Positions 17,921 to 26,800 of a stretch of 64,000 nt of DNA are shown here, one piece after another. The stretch comes from an uncultured Amphritea sp. (GTDB taxonomy: Bacteria > Pseudomonadota > Gammaproteobacteria > Pseudomonadales > Balneatricaceae). Below the pieces are notes generated by a model. That model ran no database searches. It had not been told where the DNA came from and worked only from the letters and a program-made list of their open reading frames with translations. The translations under genes and the position numbers were made by a program. Each line of letters begins with the position of its first letter. The first letter of the stretch is position 1. Location of the stretch: contig NZ_CAKZLP010000078.1 in assembly GCF_937127095.1 (NCBI RefSeq), positions 62,001-126,000 on the forward strand, given 5' to 3'.

Positions 17921-17946
17921 GGGCAGAGTCTTTCTGCCTTTTTTGT
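17921..17946 (+). terminator. Terminator of the edd-mutarotase operon
   Basis: Stem GGCAGA/TCTGCC (17922-17927 with 17933-17938), 5-base loop, then a run of six T. It lies 35 bases after the mutarotase stop and just before the convergent mgsA stop. Confidence 0.85.
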
Positions 17947-18411
17947 TTACGGATTATTGAGCCGTTTCTGCAGATAGTTTTCATAATCCGGTACGCTATA
18001 GGGGTGCTTCTGACTCAGTAGTGGCGAGCTGATCATGAAGTCGGCTGAGCTTCGGCTACAGGCAACCGCAACATTCCAAACTGCCGCAACCCGCAACAGC
18101 GCTTTAACATCAGGGTCGTGGGGCATCGGCTCGAAGGGATCCCAGAAGAATACAATAATGTCGATCTTCTGTTCGGTCAGCATCGCGCCAATCTGCTGAT
18201 CGCCACCCAGTGGGCCGCTGATCAGTTTGGTGATCGGGATTTGCAGGCTGTTTTCCAGCAGATGGCCGGTGGTACCGGTGGCATACAGCTGGTGTTGGCT
18301 TAGAATACTCAGGTTCTTGTGTGTCCAGTCGAGCAGATCCTGTTTCATATTGTCATGAGCGATCAGTGCGATGCGTTTCTGTTCCGGCATCTCAATCTGC
18401 TTCATATCCAT
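17947..18411 (-). CDS. mgsA: Methylglyoxal synthase
   Basis: It converts dihydroxyacetone phosphate to methylglyoxal plus phosphate, a bypass that releases phosphate when triose phosphates pile up. 154 residues. Residues known to matter in E. coli MgsA fall at identical numbers here: His19 (ALIAHD), Asp71 (GGDQQ), Asp91 (DPFEP) and His98 (MPHDP). A strong AGGAGG precedes the ATG. It is on the minus strand downstream of eda, with the eda terminator between them, so it probably has its own promoter. Its placement inside an Entner-Doudoroff island is notable. Confidence 0.95.
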   Translation of the reverse strand: MDMKQIEMPEQKRIALIAHDNMKQDLLDWTHKNLSILSQHQLYATGTTGHLLENSLQIPITKLISGPLGGDQQIGAMLTEQKIDIIVFFWDPFEPMPHDPDVKALLRVAAVWNVAVACSRSSADFMISSPLLSQKHPYSVPDYENYLQKRLNNP

Positions 18412-18450
18412 TCAGGCCTCCTTTTTGTGTTATGTCTATTGATCTCGATA

Positions 18451-18477
18451 AATAAAAAAGCCCGCATAGCAGCGGGC
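18451..18477 (-). terminator. Terminator downstream of eda
   Basis: Minus-strand stem GCCCGC/GCGGGC (18472-18477 with 18460-18465), 6-base loop, followed by a T-rich tract (18451-18459). It closes the zwf-pgl-eda transcript. Confidence 0.88.
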
Positions 18478-18533
18478 AAGCCTTACATCAGGTAACGGTT
18501 AGCTGAAGTTGAAACTCCCGGGTTTGCATCGCT

Positions 18534-19202
18534 TCAGAGGCTGCTTTGAGAAGCGCTTGAGACCGCCTCTTTCGCCAGGCGCATGATGCCTGCCCAGTCT
18601 TTATTAGCGATCAGCTCATCCGGTGTCAGCCAGGTGCCACCAACGCACATGACGTTTGCCAGGGCGAGATAATCTGCCGCGGTGTGCACCCGGATGCCTC
18701 CGGTAGGGCAGAACCGGATATCAGCAAAGGGGCCGCCGAAGGCTTTCAGTGCCGCTGTGCCGCCGGATATCTCTGCCGGGAAAAATTTAAAGCGCTTATA
18801 CCCCCGTTTGATCCCCTCCATCATCTCAGAAACGGTCTGAATACCTGGCAGATAGATCGTGTCACTGTTTACACCGTAGTCCAGTAGCTCGCCGGTGATA
18901 CCCGGACTGACAATAAATGAGCTGCCGCTATCGACACAGCGCTGAAAGCTTTCAGGATCGATAACGGTGCCGGCGCCAACCTTTGCCTGAGGCACTGAGT
19001 GGGCTATCGCTTCGATCACTTTGAGGGCATTCCCGGTGCGCAGGGTGACTTCAAGTACAGGCAGTCCGCCTTCAACCAGTGCTTCTGCGATAGGAATCGC
19101 GTCTTCGACTTTTTCGATGGTCAGAACCGGAATCACCGGGCCCAGGCTGCAGAGTTGATCTATTTGGGTGATCATCTCGGGTGGTAGTGTATGTTTGCTC
19201 AT
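18534..19202 (-). CDS. eda: KDPG/KHG aldolase (2-dehydro-3-deoxy-phosphogluconate aldolase)
   Basis: It cleaves KDPG to pyruvate and glyceraldehyde-3-phosphate. 222 residues. The catalytic Schiff-base lysine is K139 in RFKFFPAE and the general acid/base is E51 in LEVTLR, equivalent to K133 and E45 of E. coli Eda. The phosphate-binding segment CPTGGI is present near residue 165. AGGA lies upstream of the ATG. It follows pgl by 49 bases and is followed by a strong terminator, so zwf-pgl-eda is an operon as in Pseudomonas. Confidence 0.96.
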   Translation of the reverse strand: MSKHTLPPEMITQIDQLCSLGPVIPVLTIEKVEDAIPIAEALVEGGLPVLEVTLRTGNALKVIEAIAHSVPQAKVGAGTVIDPESFQRCVDSGSSFIVSPGITGELLDYGVNSDTIYLPGIQTVSEMMEGIKRGYKRFKFFPAEISGGTAALKAFGGPFADIRFCPTGGIRVHTAADYLALANVMCVGGTWLTPDELIANKDWAGIMRLAKEAVSSASQSSL

Positions 19203-19251
19203 AGTGTAATCCTGTATCTTTTCAAGGCTGGCGATAGCAAATGCTTTGAGT

Positions 19252-19959
19252 CTATGGCGCCCAGTAAATGGTCATCGGGTGTTGTAAAAACAGGCTGACG
19301 GGCATTGACATGGGCGTACTCGCAAGTGCTTTTGCCAGGGTGTCCAGCTTGTCGTTACCGCAGATATGTAATATCAGTGACTCGCTATTCAGCAGTCTTG
19401 CTGGAGTTAATGTCATTCTGGCGTGGGGCGCTGTGGTTGGGTTAACGGCTACACAGTCTGCCGTGCTGGAAAGTGCTGACTCCAGTTCCGCAGAGCAGGG
19501 AAACAACGATGCGGTATGACCATCATTACCCATACCCAGAATGACCAGATCGAGACTGCCATCAATGGAGGATAAGCGCTGATGGCACTGCTCTGTCGCC
19601 TCTTCAGCCGAACACCCGGGTTGCCAGAGCGGAATAAAGCGTGCCGCGCTGGCATTGCCCTGTAGCAAATGCGTGCGTAGCAGTTTCTCGTTGCTGTCGG
19701 GTTCGTCCGGGCTGACCCAGCGGTCATCAACCAGGGTGACAGTCACTGAATTCCACGCCAGTTGAGTTTTACTCAGGCGATTAAACAGCGGTATCGGTGT
19801 CGAACCCCCTGATAGCGCAAGGCTTGCTCTGCCCCTGTGTTTAATTGCGTGACTGAGCGTTGTTTCAATCTGCTCTGACAGGTTTGATGTCAGCGCTTCT
19901 CTGGAGTCAAATGCGCAGACCTTTACATTATCCGGGAAATTCAGATCACTGATCTTCAT
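19252..19959 (-). CDS. pgl: 6-Phosphogluconolactonase
   Basis: It hydrolyses 6-phosphogluconolactone to 6-phosphogluconate. About 235 residues, DevB/SOL family. Motifs include LALSGGSTPIPLF (sugar-phosphate loop) near residue 50, VTLVDDRWVSPDEPDSNE, and the family hallmark GMGNDGHTASLFP near residue 140. The start at 19959 (MKISDLNFP) matches how homologues begin and overlaps the zwf stop by 14 bases. An ATG five codons earlier (19974) is possible; neither has a strong ribosome site, as expected for coupled translation. Confidence 0.93.
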   Translation of the reverse strand: MKISDLNFPDNVKVCAFDSREALTSNLSEQIETTLSHAIKHRGRASLALSGGSTPIPLFNRLSKTQLAWNSVTVTLVDDRWVSPDEPDSNEKLLRTHLLQGNASAARFIPLWQPGCSAEEATEQCHQRLSSIDGSLDLVILGMGNDGHTASLFPCSAELESALSSTADCVAVNPTTAPHARMTLTPARLLNSESLILHICGNDKLDTLAKALASTPMSMPVSLFLQHPMTIYWAP

Positions 19960-21421
19960 ACCAGCTATTCCCATCTTTAATTAGCATCAGGTCGGCTGCT
20001 TTCGGGCCCCAGCTTCCTGCTGCATAGGGCAGCGGGGCTTTGTTCTCATGTTTCCAGTGCTCCATTAACTGGTCACACCAGTTCCAGGCATGTTCCACTT
20101 CATCCCTGCGAACGAAGAGGTACTGGTTGCCCTGAATGACTTCCAGCAGTAGTCGCTCGTATGCGTCGGGAATCCGGTTCTGTTCAAATGACTGCGAGAA
20201 GTTCAGGTTCAGCGATTCACTTCGTAGCCGCATCCCTTTATTCAGCCCGTGGTCTTTGTTAAGAATCTGCAGGGAGATTCCCTCTTCGGGTTGCAGGCGG
20301 ATAATCAGTTTGTTCTGTGCCAGATGGCGCTGGCTTTCATCAAAGATGAAGTGCGGTTGCGGCTTAAAATGGATCGTTATCTGCGAGAGCTTTTCTGGCA
20401 GTCGTTTGCCGGTGCGCAGGTAGAAGGGGACTCCGGCCCAGCGCCAGTTGTTGATCTCAGCTTTTATCGACACAAAGGTTTCGGTGTTGCTGTCGGGATT
20501 AGCACCCTCTTCATCCATATAGCCGGGTACAGGGTTCCCTTCGACCAGGCCTTTTGTATAGCGTCCACGCACCACATGTGTGTTGCACATCTCCGCTGAT
20601 ATAGGTCGCAGGGCTTTCAGTACCTTCACCTTTTCATTGCGGATCATATCGGCTGACAGGTCATCCGGTGGGTCCATCGCCGTGAGGCAGAGCAACTGTA
20701 ACAGGTGGTTTTGTACCATGTCCCGCATCTGGCCCGCTTTATCGAAGTAGCCCCAGCGGCCCTCAATGCCGACTTTCTCTGCCACGGTAATTTCAACGTG
20801 AGAGATGTGGCTTTGATTCCACTGTGAACCAAACAGTGGGTTGGCAAAGCGTAAAGCGATCAGGTTTTGTACAGTTTCTTTACCCAGATAGTGATCGATA
20901 CGGTAGATCTGGGTTTCATCAAAATATTCGGCCACCTGATCGTTAACCTCATTGGAGGAGCGCAGGTTATGGCCAATCGGTTTTTCCAGTACAACACAGC
21001 TGTTGGTGTTAATGCAGTTGCTCTTGGTCAGGTTTTTACTGATGGAGCCATAGATAGATGCAGGTGTGGCGTAATAGAAAATACGAGCCCGCTCGGCGCT
21101 CATATCCAGACTGTTTTTCAGTTCCTGATAGCTATCAGCTTCGGTGAAGTTAACAGGACAGTACTCAACTTTTGCCAGAAAGCGTGTCAGTGCTTCAGCC
21201 TCCAGTTCGTGGGTCTTAACGAACTTGTTCAGGCTTGCTTCGCAGATGTTACAGAAGCTGTCGTTGTCTTCATCGTGTCTGGCAACACCGATGATGCGTG
21301 TGTCTTGTCCCAGCAACTCTGCACTTTCTAGCTGAAAGAGTGCAGGGATCAGTTTTCGTTGCGCCAGATCACCCATGGCACCGAATATCACTATGTCGCT
21401 GGAGGTATTAACAATAGACAT
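19946..21421 (-). CDS. zwf: Glucose-6-phosphate 1-dehydrogenase
   Basis: It oxidises glucose-6-phosphate to 6-phosphogluconolactone, giving NADPH (or NADH). 491 residues. The N-terminal dinucleotide fold begins IVIFGAMGDLAQRKLIPAL (11-29). The active-site signature RIDHYLGKE at 174-182 includes the substrate-binding Lys and His. It is divergent from hexR across 257 bp and translationally coupled to pgl. HexR control is expected from the family, and candidate inverted repeats lie in the shared upstream region. Confidence 0.96.
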   Translation of the reverse strand: MSIVNTSSDIVIFGAMGDLAQRKLIPALFQLESAELLGQDTRIIGVARHDEDNDSFCNICEASLNKFVKTHELEAEALTRFLAKVEYCPVNFTEADSYQELKNSLDMSAERARIFYYATPASIYGSISKNLTKSNCINTNSCVVLEKPIGHNLRSSNEVNDQVAEYFDETQIYRIDHYLGKETVQNLIALRFANPLFGSQWNQSHISHVEITVAEKVGIEGRWGYFDKAGQMRDMVQNHLLQLLCLTAMDPPDDLSADMIRNEKVKVLKALRPISAEMCNTHVVRGRYTKGLVEGNPVPGYMDEEGANPDSNTETFVSIKAEINNWRWAGVPFYLRTGKRLPEKLSQITIHFKPQPHFIFDESQRHLAQNKLIIRLQPEEGISLQILNKDHGLNKGMRLRSESLNLNFSQSFEQNRIPDAYERLLLEVIQGNQYLFVRRDEVEHAWNWCDQLMEHWKHENKAPLPYAAGSWGPKAADLMLIKDGNSWYEDQ

Positions 21422-21504
21422 GGCTGAACCTGTATTTTGTAGTTATTAAGGCAAATTATGTGCGTATATTATGCAATGATTTACTGTATTTCAACTATTA
21501 TATA

Positions 21505-21519
21505 TGTAATATAACAACA
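21505..21519. promoter_or_regulatory. Possible HexR operator in the zwf-hexR intergenic region
   Basis: TGTAATATAACAACA resembles the gammaproteobacterial HexR palindrome TGTAATTAAATTACA as I recall it (11 of 15 positions), about 85 bases upstream of zwf. The assignment is by similarity to a remembered consensus only. Confidence 0.25.
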
Positions 21520-21600
21520 TAATTGGTCTGAGAGCGTTAAAAATCATCCCTGAAACTATTCTGAAGTGAGCCACAGAAGTGCTGGCAGCTTCGATTGTAC

Positions 21601-21618
21601 AGCGGTATAGTCACCGCT
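21601..21618. repeat. Inverted repeat AGCGGT-N6-ACCGCT before hexR
   Basis: Perfect 6-bp inverted repeat around ATAGTC, 60-80 bases upstream of the hexR start and next to a TATATT sequence that could be a -10 element. It is a possible regulator site. Confidence 0.3.
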
Positions 21619-21623
21619 ATATT

Positions 21624-21654
21624 ACTAAATGTAGTTAAATAACCACCATTTAGT
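21624..21654. promoter_or_regulatory. Inverted repeat and HexR-like element just upstream of hexR
   Basis: Perfect 8-bp inverted repeat ACTAAATG/CATTTAGT (21624-21631 with 21647-21654). It encloses TGTAGTTAAATAACC (21630-21644), which matches 12 of 15 positions of the remembered HexR palindrome. It lies 25-55 bases before the hexR ATG, so autoregulation is plausible. An mRNA 5' hairpin is the alternative. Confidence 0.35.
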
Positions 21655-21678
21655 CTACTTGAACAGAGTAAAGAAGCT

Positions 21679-22524
21679 ATGAACCTGTTAGAGCAGATTT
21701 ACGATCGTCTGGAATCGTTAAATAAATCAGAGCGTAAAGTTGCCAATGTCATCATTGGTGATCCGGCGACGGCAACGCGATTGAGTATCGCCTCCCTGGC
21801 GCAGGCTGCCTCAGTGAGTGAACCTACGGTAAACCGTTTTTGCCGTAACTTTGAGGCGAAAGGCTATCCTGATTTTAAAATTCAGCTGGCCCAGAGTCTG
21901 GCGGGTGGCACACCCTATGTCAGCCGAACTGTAGAGCAGGATGACTCAACCGAAGAGTACACCGATAAGATTTTCACCTCGACTATTGCTGCACTGGATA
22001 TTGCCCGTAAAGGGGTGAATGCGGGGCTGATTAGTAAAGCGGTTGATTATCTTATTCAGGCGAAGCAGATCTCGTTTTTAGGGCTGGGGGCATCCGGGCC
22101 GGTTGCTACCGATGCGCAGCACAAGTTTTTTCGTTTCAACCTGCCCGTGGCAGCCTATGAAGATGTACTGATGATGCGCATGGTGGCCGCAGCGGCGCAC
22201 ACCGGTGATGTGTTTGTGGTTATCTCTTATACCGGTCGTACCCGGGAGCTGGTGGATGTTGCTAAGATCGCCAGAGAGAATGGTGCCACGGTGATTGGTA
22301 TCTCTGCGGAAAACTCACCGCTGGCGAAAGAGTGTACGGTGTTGCTGGCGGCGCCGACGCCGGAAGATACCGATATCTATATGCCCATGACATCACGCAT
22401 CGTGCAGTTAACCCTGCTGGATGTTCTCGCCACCGGAGTAACCCTGCGGCGTGGGGTCGATTTTCATCAGCACCTTAAGAAGATTAAAGAGAGCCTTAAA
22501 GCGACCCGCTATCCGAATGAATAA
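21679..22524 (+). CDS. hexR: HexR, RpiR/MurR-family regulator of central carbon metabolism
   Basis: 281 residues. An N-terminal RpiR helix-turn-helix (about 1-75; IASLAQAASVSEPTVNRFCR) is followed by a SIS sugar-isomerase-like effector domain (about 125-260; ISFLGLGASGPVATDAQHKF, VFVVISYTGRTRELVDVAKI). In Pseudomonas and other gammaproteobacteria HexR represses zwf-pgl-eda, edd and gap, and is released by KDPG. Its location divergent from zwf, with edd and gap close by, fits exactly. AAAGAAG precedes the ATG, and a strong terminator follows the stop. Confidence 0.93.
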   Translation: MNLLEQIYDRLESLNKSERKVANVIIGDPATATRLSIASLAQAASVSEPTVNRFCRNFEAKGYPDFKIQLAQSLAGGTPYVSRTVEQDDSTEEYTDKIFTSTIAALDIARKGVNAGLISKAVDYLIQAKQISFLGLGASGPVATDAQHKFFRFNLPVAAYEDVLMMRMVAAAAHTGDVFVVISYTGRTRELVDVAKIARENGATVIGISAENSPLAKECTVLLAAPTPEDTDIYMPMTSRIVQLTLLDVLATGVTLRRGVDFHQHLKKIKESLKATRYPNE

Positions 22525-22555
22525 CCGACACGTTCACTATTGCTAAGATTATCTG

Positions 22556-22583
22556 AAGCCCGCCAATGATAGCGGGCTTTTTC
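22556..22583 (+). terminator. hexR terminator
   Basis: Stem GCCCGC/GCGGGC (22558-22563 with 22572-22577), 8-base loop, then TTTTT. It uses the same stem arms as the eda terminator. It lies 32 bases after the hexR stop and before the convergent DUF6765 gene. Confidence 0.88.
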
Positions 22584-22615
22584 ATATATCAACGGTCAGA
22601 TCAGCAGAGCAGAGG

Positions 22616-23713
22616 TTATGCCGCACTGATGCCGTAACGGGGCAGAATATCACTAATCACCGCAAAGCGGTGGGCCAGAAGCGCGTCATGGAAATGCTTC
22701 CAGTCACTGTCGAGAAAAGAGGGATGATAGGCAAAAACCTGATTGTTTAACTGTTTTGAGCGGGTGTCGCTGATCGATTTGTATTTCCAGGAGCCTCTAC
22801 CCTTGGCGATATATTCCAGTTTTTCAGCCGGAAAACCGAACTCTCCATTCTCGATCGCTTTAAGCCAGACTTTGTGGCGCTTGTCGCCATCTTCCTCCAC
22901 AGTATTGCGAAACATCGTATCAAGTTTTACCTTGTCCTCCTGGGTAAGTCCGGCAACGCTGGCGTCGGCATCTCCCAGCTGAAAGCACCGCATCGCTTTG
23001 CACATCTCATCGGCGGCTTGCAAAAAATCCCGAGGGTTATCACGTTCGATATAAGTTCCTTCGCCATTGGTGTAGTGCCACTTGAGATAGGGACGGTCGG
23101 GATAGCTCAGTGCGGCACCATGCCCGAGGGGCAGCATCCCTCCGACAAAGGTTGAGGTGATATCGTCAAACCGGTCGGAGAAGAAATCTTTAACTTTATC
23201 CAGCAGGCCGGGGTCTGGATTGTTATTTTCATCGAGTACATCCAGTACCAGATTGATCCTGTCGTTGATCCCTGCAAACCCCTGATGGGCCCAGGTATCC
23301 GCATAGACATGCATGGTGATGCCAAGGCGGTGCAGGGCGTTGGGCTTGTTAGCATCTTCAATACAGGCACGCACCATATCTTTTGCCACGTAACTGTTGG
23401 GTTTGCAGACAATTTTTTGACGAAAATCAGCGTCAGGATTCAGTCCCGCTGCTTTGCCTTCGTTTCCCGGTAGAAAGTGAAAGGGGATCCACACCTGATG
23501 GTTCGCCAGCCTCTCGATGTTTTTATAGTCGAGCATTTTATGGGCCGAGGCGATGCGTTTATACATCGCCAGATTATCGAAGCTGATCAGGCCATCATTG
23601 GTCGCATCGTCAACATATTGCGCGGCATGGGCGATGATCTCGGCTTTGGCATGACCGAAGCCGGATAATCGCGCGATAACGTAGGTTGCTCCGTGGTGAA
23701 AATCGATCTGCAT
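22616..23713 (-). CDS. DUF6765-type protein, possible metal-dependent hydrolase fold
   Basis: 365 residues, no signal peptide. It opens with MQIDFHHGATYVIARLSGFG, the beginning I associate with DUF6765 proteins of unknown function. The segment GITMHVYADTWAHQGFAG (near residue 135) has the His-x3-Asp-x3-His spacing seen in zinc-dependent phospholipase C/S1 nuclease-like folds, and the N-terminal HH and QYVDDATN could supply further ligands; that is inference. AAGGAG precedes the start. It is the last of three minus-strand genes with a GMC/hydrolase fusion and a PhoD-like phosphatase. Confidence 0.75.
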   Translation of the reverse strand: MQIDFHHGATYVIARLSGFGHAKAEIIAHAAQYVDDATNDGLISFDNLAMYKRIASAHKMLDYKNIERLANHQVWIPFHFLPGNEGKAAGLNPDADFRQKIVCKPNSYVAKDMVRACIEDANKPNALHRLGITMHVYADTWAHQGFAGINDRINLVLDVLDENNNPDPGLLDKVKDFFSDRFDDITSTFVGGMLPLGHGAALSYPDRPYLKWHYTNGEGTYIERDNPRDFLQAADEMCKAMRCFQLGDADASVAGLTQEDKVKLDTMFRNTVEEDGDKRHKVWLKAIENGEFGFPAEKLEYIAKGRGSWKYKSISDTRSKQLNNQVFAYHPSFLDSDWKHFHDALLAHRFAVISDILPRYGISAA

Positions 23714-23792
23714 GGTAACTCTCCTTCTACCTGATTAACGGACTGATGTTGATCGGGTTTATGGTTCTTACTATGAGTTGAGCGTGGTTTTA

Positions 23793-23837
23793 TGCTGTTT
23801 ATTACAGTGCTGTTTATTGCAGTGCTGTTTTTTCAAG
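23793..23837. repeat. 15-bp tandem triplication at the 3' end of the GMC/hydrolase gene
   Basis: Three 15-base units (TGCTGTTTATTACAG at 23793, TGCTGTTTATTGCAG at 23808, and a diverged TGCTGTTTTTTCAAG at 23823). The last two cover the stop codon, so unit number would set how the C-terminal ...EKTALQ ends. The length is a multiple of three. Confidence 0.7.
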
Positions 23838-26800
23838 ATGCTCCAGCATCTGGGGATAAACATCGATAACCGCATCTTTACCAAAAATACAGTCGATATG
23901 GCCATAGCCCGGAATCACCTCCCGGCTGTATTGCCCCGTGCCGTAATGCTGACACAATATATCGTAGGTCAGTTTTGTGCTCATGGGCAGATAACACTCA
24001 TTTTCAGCGCCGGAAATAAACAGGATGGGCAGATCGAGCCGAGCCAGGTTGGGCATATAAACATCATGACCATCGGCATCAACCAGAGTGCCTTTGCGGC
24101 ACATCAGCGCCAGATGCTCGAACGCGCCGATATTGGCTTCGGCGAACAGTTCATCAAGGTTATCGTGTAGTAGTTCGTTGAGCGTGCTGTGCTTGTAAAG
24201 AGAGGCGTACATAAAGGTGATTCGATGACAGGTTTCACTGTGACAGCGCCCCTGTGCTTCAGCCATCGCATATAACCCGAGCGCCTTGTCATACAGTTGT
24301 GTCAGTACAGAGCCTGATTCGGGTACCTCTGCTGTCAGATGATTTACGTTCAGCCGATCTAAAAATGAGGGCAGATGCAGACCGGTTTTCAACGCCGTTG
24401 TCGCAGGCACAACAAGGTTGGTTGCGATCTGCGAACAGACAATGCTGCGAACCCCCTGAAGTCCCGCCAGCATCGACATAAAGAACGTTGTGGCGCCATA
24501 ACAGTGAACAACCGCCTGAAGGCTTGCTGCGCCTGTGTGCGAGAGAATGGTATTGACGGCTGCCGGATAGTCATAGTTGGCAACCTGATCACCGTTGGAA
24601 CGCTGCCTGGCTGCGGGTAGCAGGATACTGACCCGACAATCAATCAGCCAGACATCGTAGTTATGGGCTACCAGATATTCGACCAGGTTGGTGTCGATCA
24701 TATCGGTTGAGAAAATAGAGGAGGCGACACCTAAACCATGAACCAGCATCACCGGCCCTTTCGTGCCGCCCTGATAGCGGGTTAGCAATAAGTGCACGCC
24801 GTCATCGGTTGTGAAGGGGTGAATCTCAGGAATGGGTGCCCGTAACTCTCTTTTCTTACGCGGGGTTTTAGGGGTGGCGCAGTGACTATCATAGAAAATA
24901 CCCCCATAGTTTTCATACAGAATACCCGCAAAGAACTTACCGAAGCGGGCTATGGCTTTAAGCCGCTCTTCAACGTTTTCCGCATTGGTCACTTCCATGG
25001 TGGTCATCTGCACGGCAAAATCAGCGGGCATAATATGCAGAATGCCCTTACCCGCCAATGGGCCGCTTGCGTCGACCCCTTTATAAACTGAGACGTACAG
25101 TGTCGATGTGTCCGCCCAGATATGCAGAGCGTTGGGGTCATTTTTAATCAGCTTATAACCCTTGAAGTAAAACAGTTCTCCTGTCTCACTGGTTAACTGC
25201 ATACTGTAGATCATATGTCGGGTGTCGGGCGGCGACGGCATCTGTTCGAACAGATTGAAATTGCCTTCACTGACACTCAAGGGTTTATCGGAGAGTGCCG
25301 GGCAGGTTACGGTGCCACTGATCTGCGCTGCATGGTCTTCGCTATGCAGCATGGTTTCCAGATCGTGCGAGTGAATGGTAAGGAGAAACTCCATTGGTGT
25401 TGCTGAGCCGTTAATAGCGGCGTTCTTATAGGTGGTCAGCGTTTCTTCTGCGGCGGCCACCCGCGAGAACCTGCCCTTCATCGATTCGGTGAAACTCAGC
25501 CCCAGTTTTTTTGATGGGTGCGGGTTAACCGGGGCGGAAGGCAGTGTGTAATCTATGCTCCAGCCGCGATCTGCCGCGATCAGCGCACAGCAACGTTCGC
25601 TGATGGCACTGATTGTCAGCAGCGGGTTTACCGCAAGAGAGGTGGGTATGACGGAGCCATCGGATACATAGAGGTCTTCATAGACAGATGTTCCTGTTCC
25701 GTTAAACAGCTGGCCCTTATGATTGACGACCCCCAGCGAGCCATTGGCTGCCATATTACAGCCGCCCAGCGGGTGCACGGTCACCAGGCTCTGTTTGAAC
25801 AGCGGGGTCCACAAAGGGTTGGCCACGTACTTGCCTCCCAGCGCAGCTGTCGCTTTGAGCAGATTGTTGTTTCCGGCAGCGAAGTTTTCCTGCTGGCCGA
25901 CATCTGGCCAGCGGATGCGCAGACGGTCATTGATCAGTTCGGCTTGCCCGTCACCTTTGTCATGGCTCATGATCAGATAGGTTTGGGTGTTATTGATCGC
26001 GCCATGATAGGGGCCACGGAACATACTGTCGGTGATTCTGGCTTTTTCCTGCAAGGTATCCAGGACGCCGCTATCGGTATCCTCACCGATCAGATCTGCG
26101 GCAGCGGCCAGAGCTGTGGGGAGAAAGTTGCCAATGGCACCGGGGAGGGAGCCCTCTTCAATAATCATCCGTTGATGCCAGTCGGTTTCATCTGTGCGGA
26201 TAACACTGGTGATACAGGGGCCAACCGGTTGCCGGTCAGTGGGTGGCAGATTGCCAAAACCGATGCCATTGATGGTCTGATCACAGTTGTAGCCGAAGCC
26301 GAGAATATCGCCGTTGCCACTAAAGCCTTTCCCCAACTGACCTGACATGGCTAATCCTTGGTCTCTGCTGCGTAACAATATCTCGTTAGAACCCAGTGTA
26401 CCGGCACATACAACAACGATATCGGCCCGGATAAACAGCGTTGTCGCATCGAACTTTTCCCGTCCAACCTCGACTTCCTGGTAGTTAATCAGCCAGCCGG
26501 TATTGGTTTTTTGCAGGTAGCGAACATCGGTCTGACAGAAAATCTCTGCGCCATGATTCCAGGCATCGGGCAGATAGTTCATGCGGGTGGTGTTTTTAGC
26601 ACCGTAGTTACAGCCCGATACACAGTCGCCGCAATTGGTACAGGCCTGTTGTTCTACCCCTACATGATTAAGCCCACTGTCGGTATCGTGAAAGGTGACA
26701 TTGATCGGGGTGCGGCAGAAAGGCTGATTCATCGCTGCGGCTGAGGTTTTATGGGCTTCCAGTTTCGCCAGGGCAGGCCAGTCATCGGGATAGCGAGTGG

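Noticed and set aside
25518..26345. 275-codon plus-strand frame opposite the GMC/hydrolase gene
   Set aside because: Antisense shadow without signal, motifs or ribosome site.
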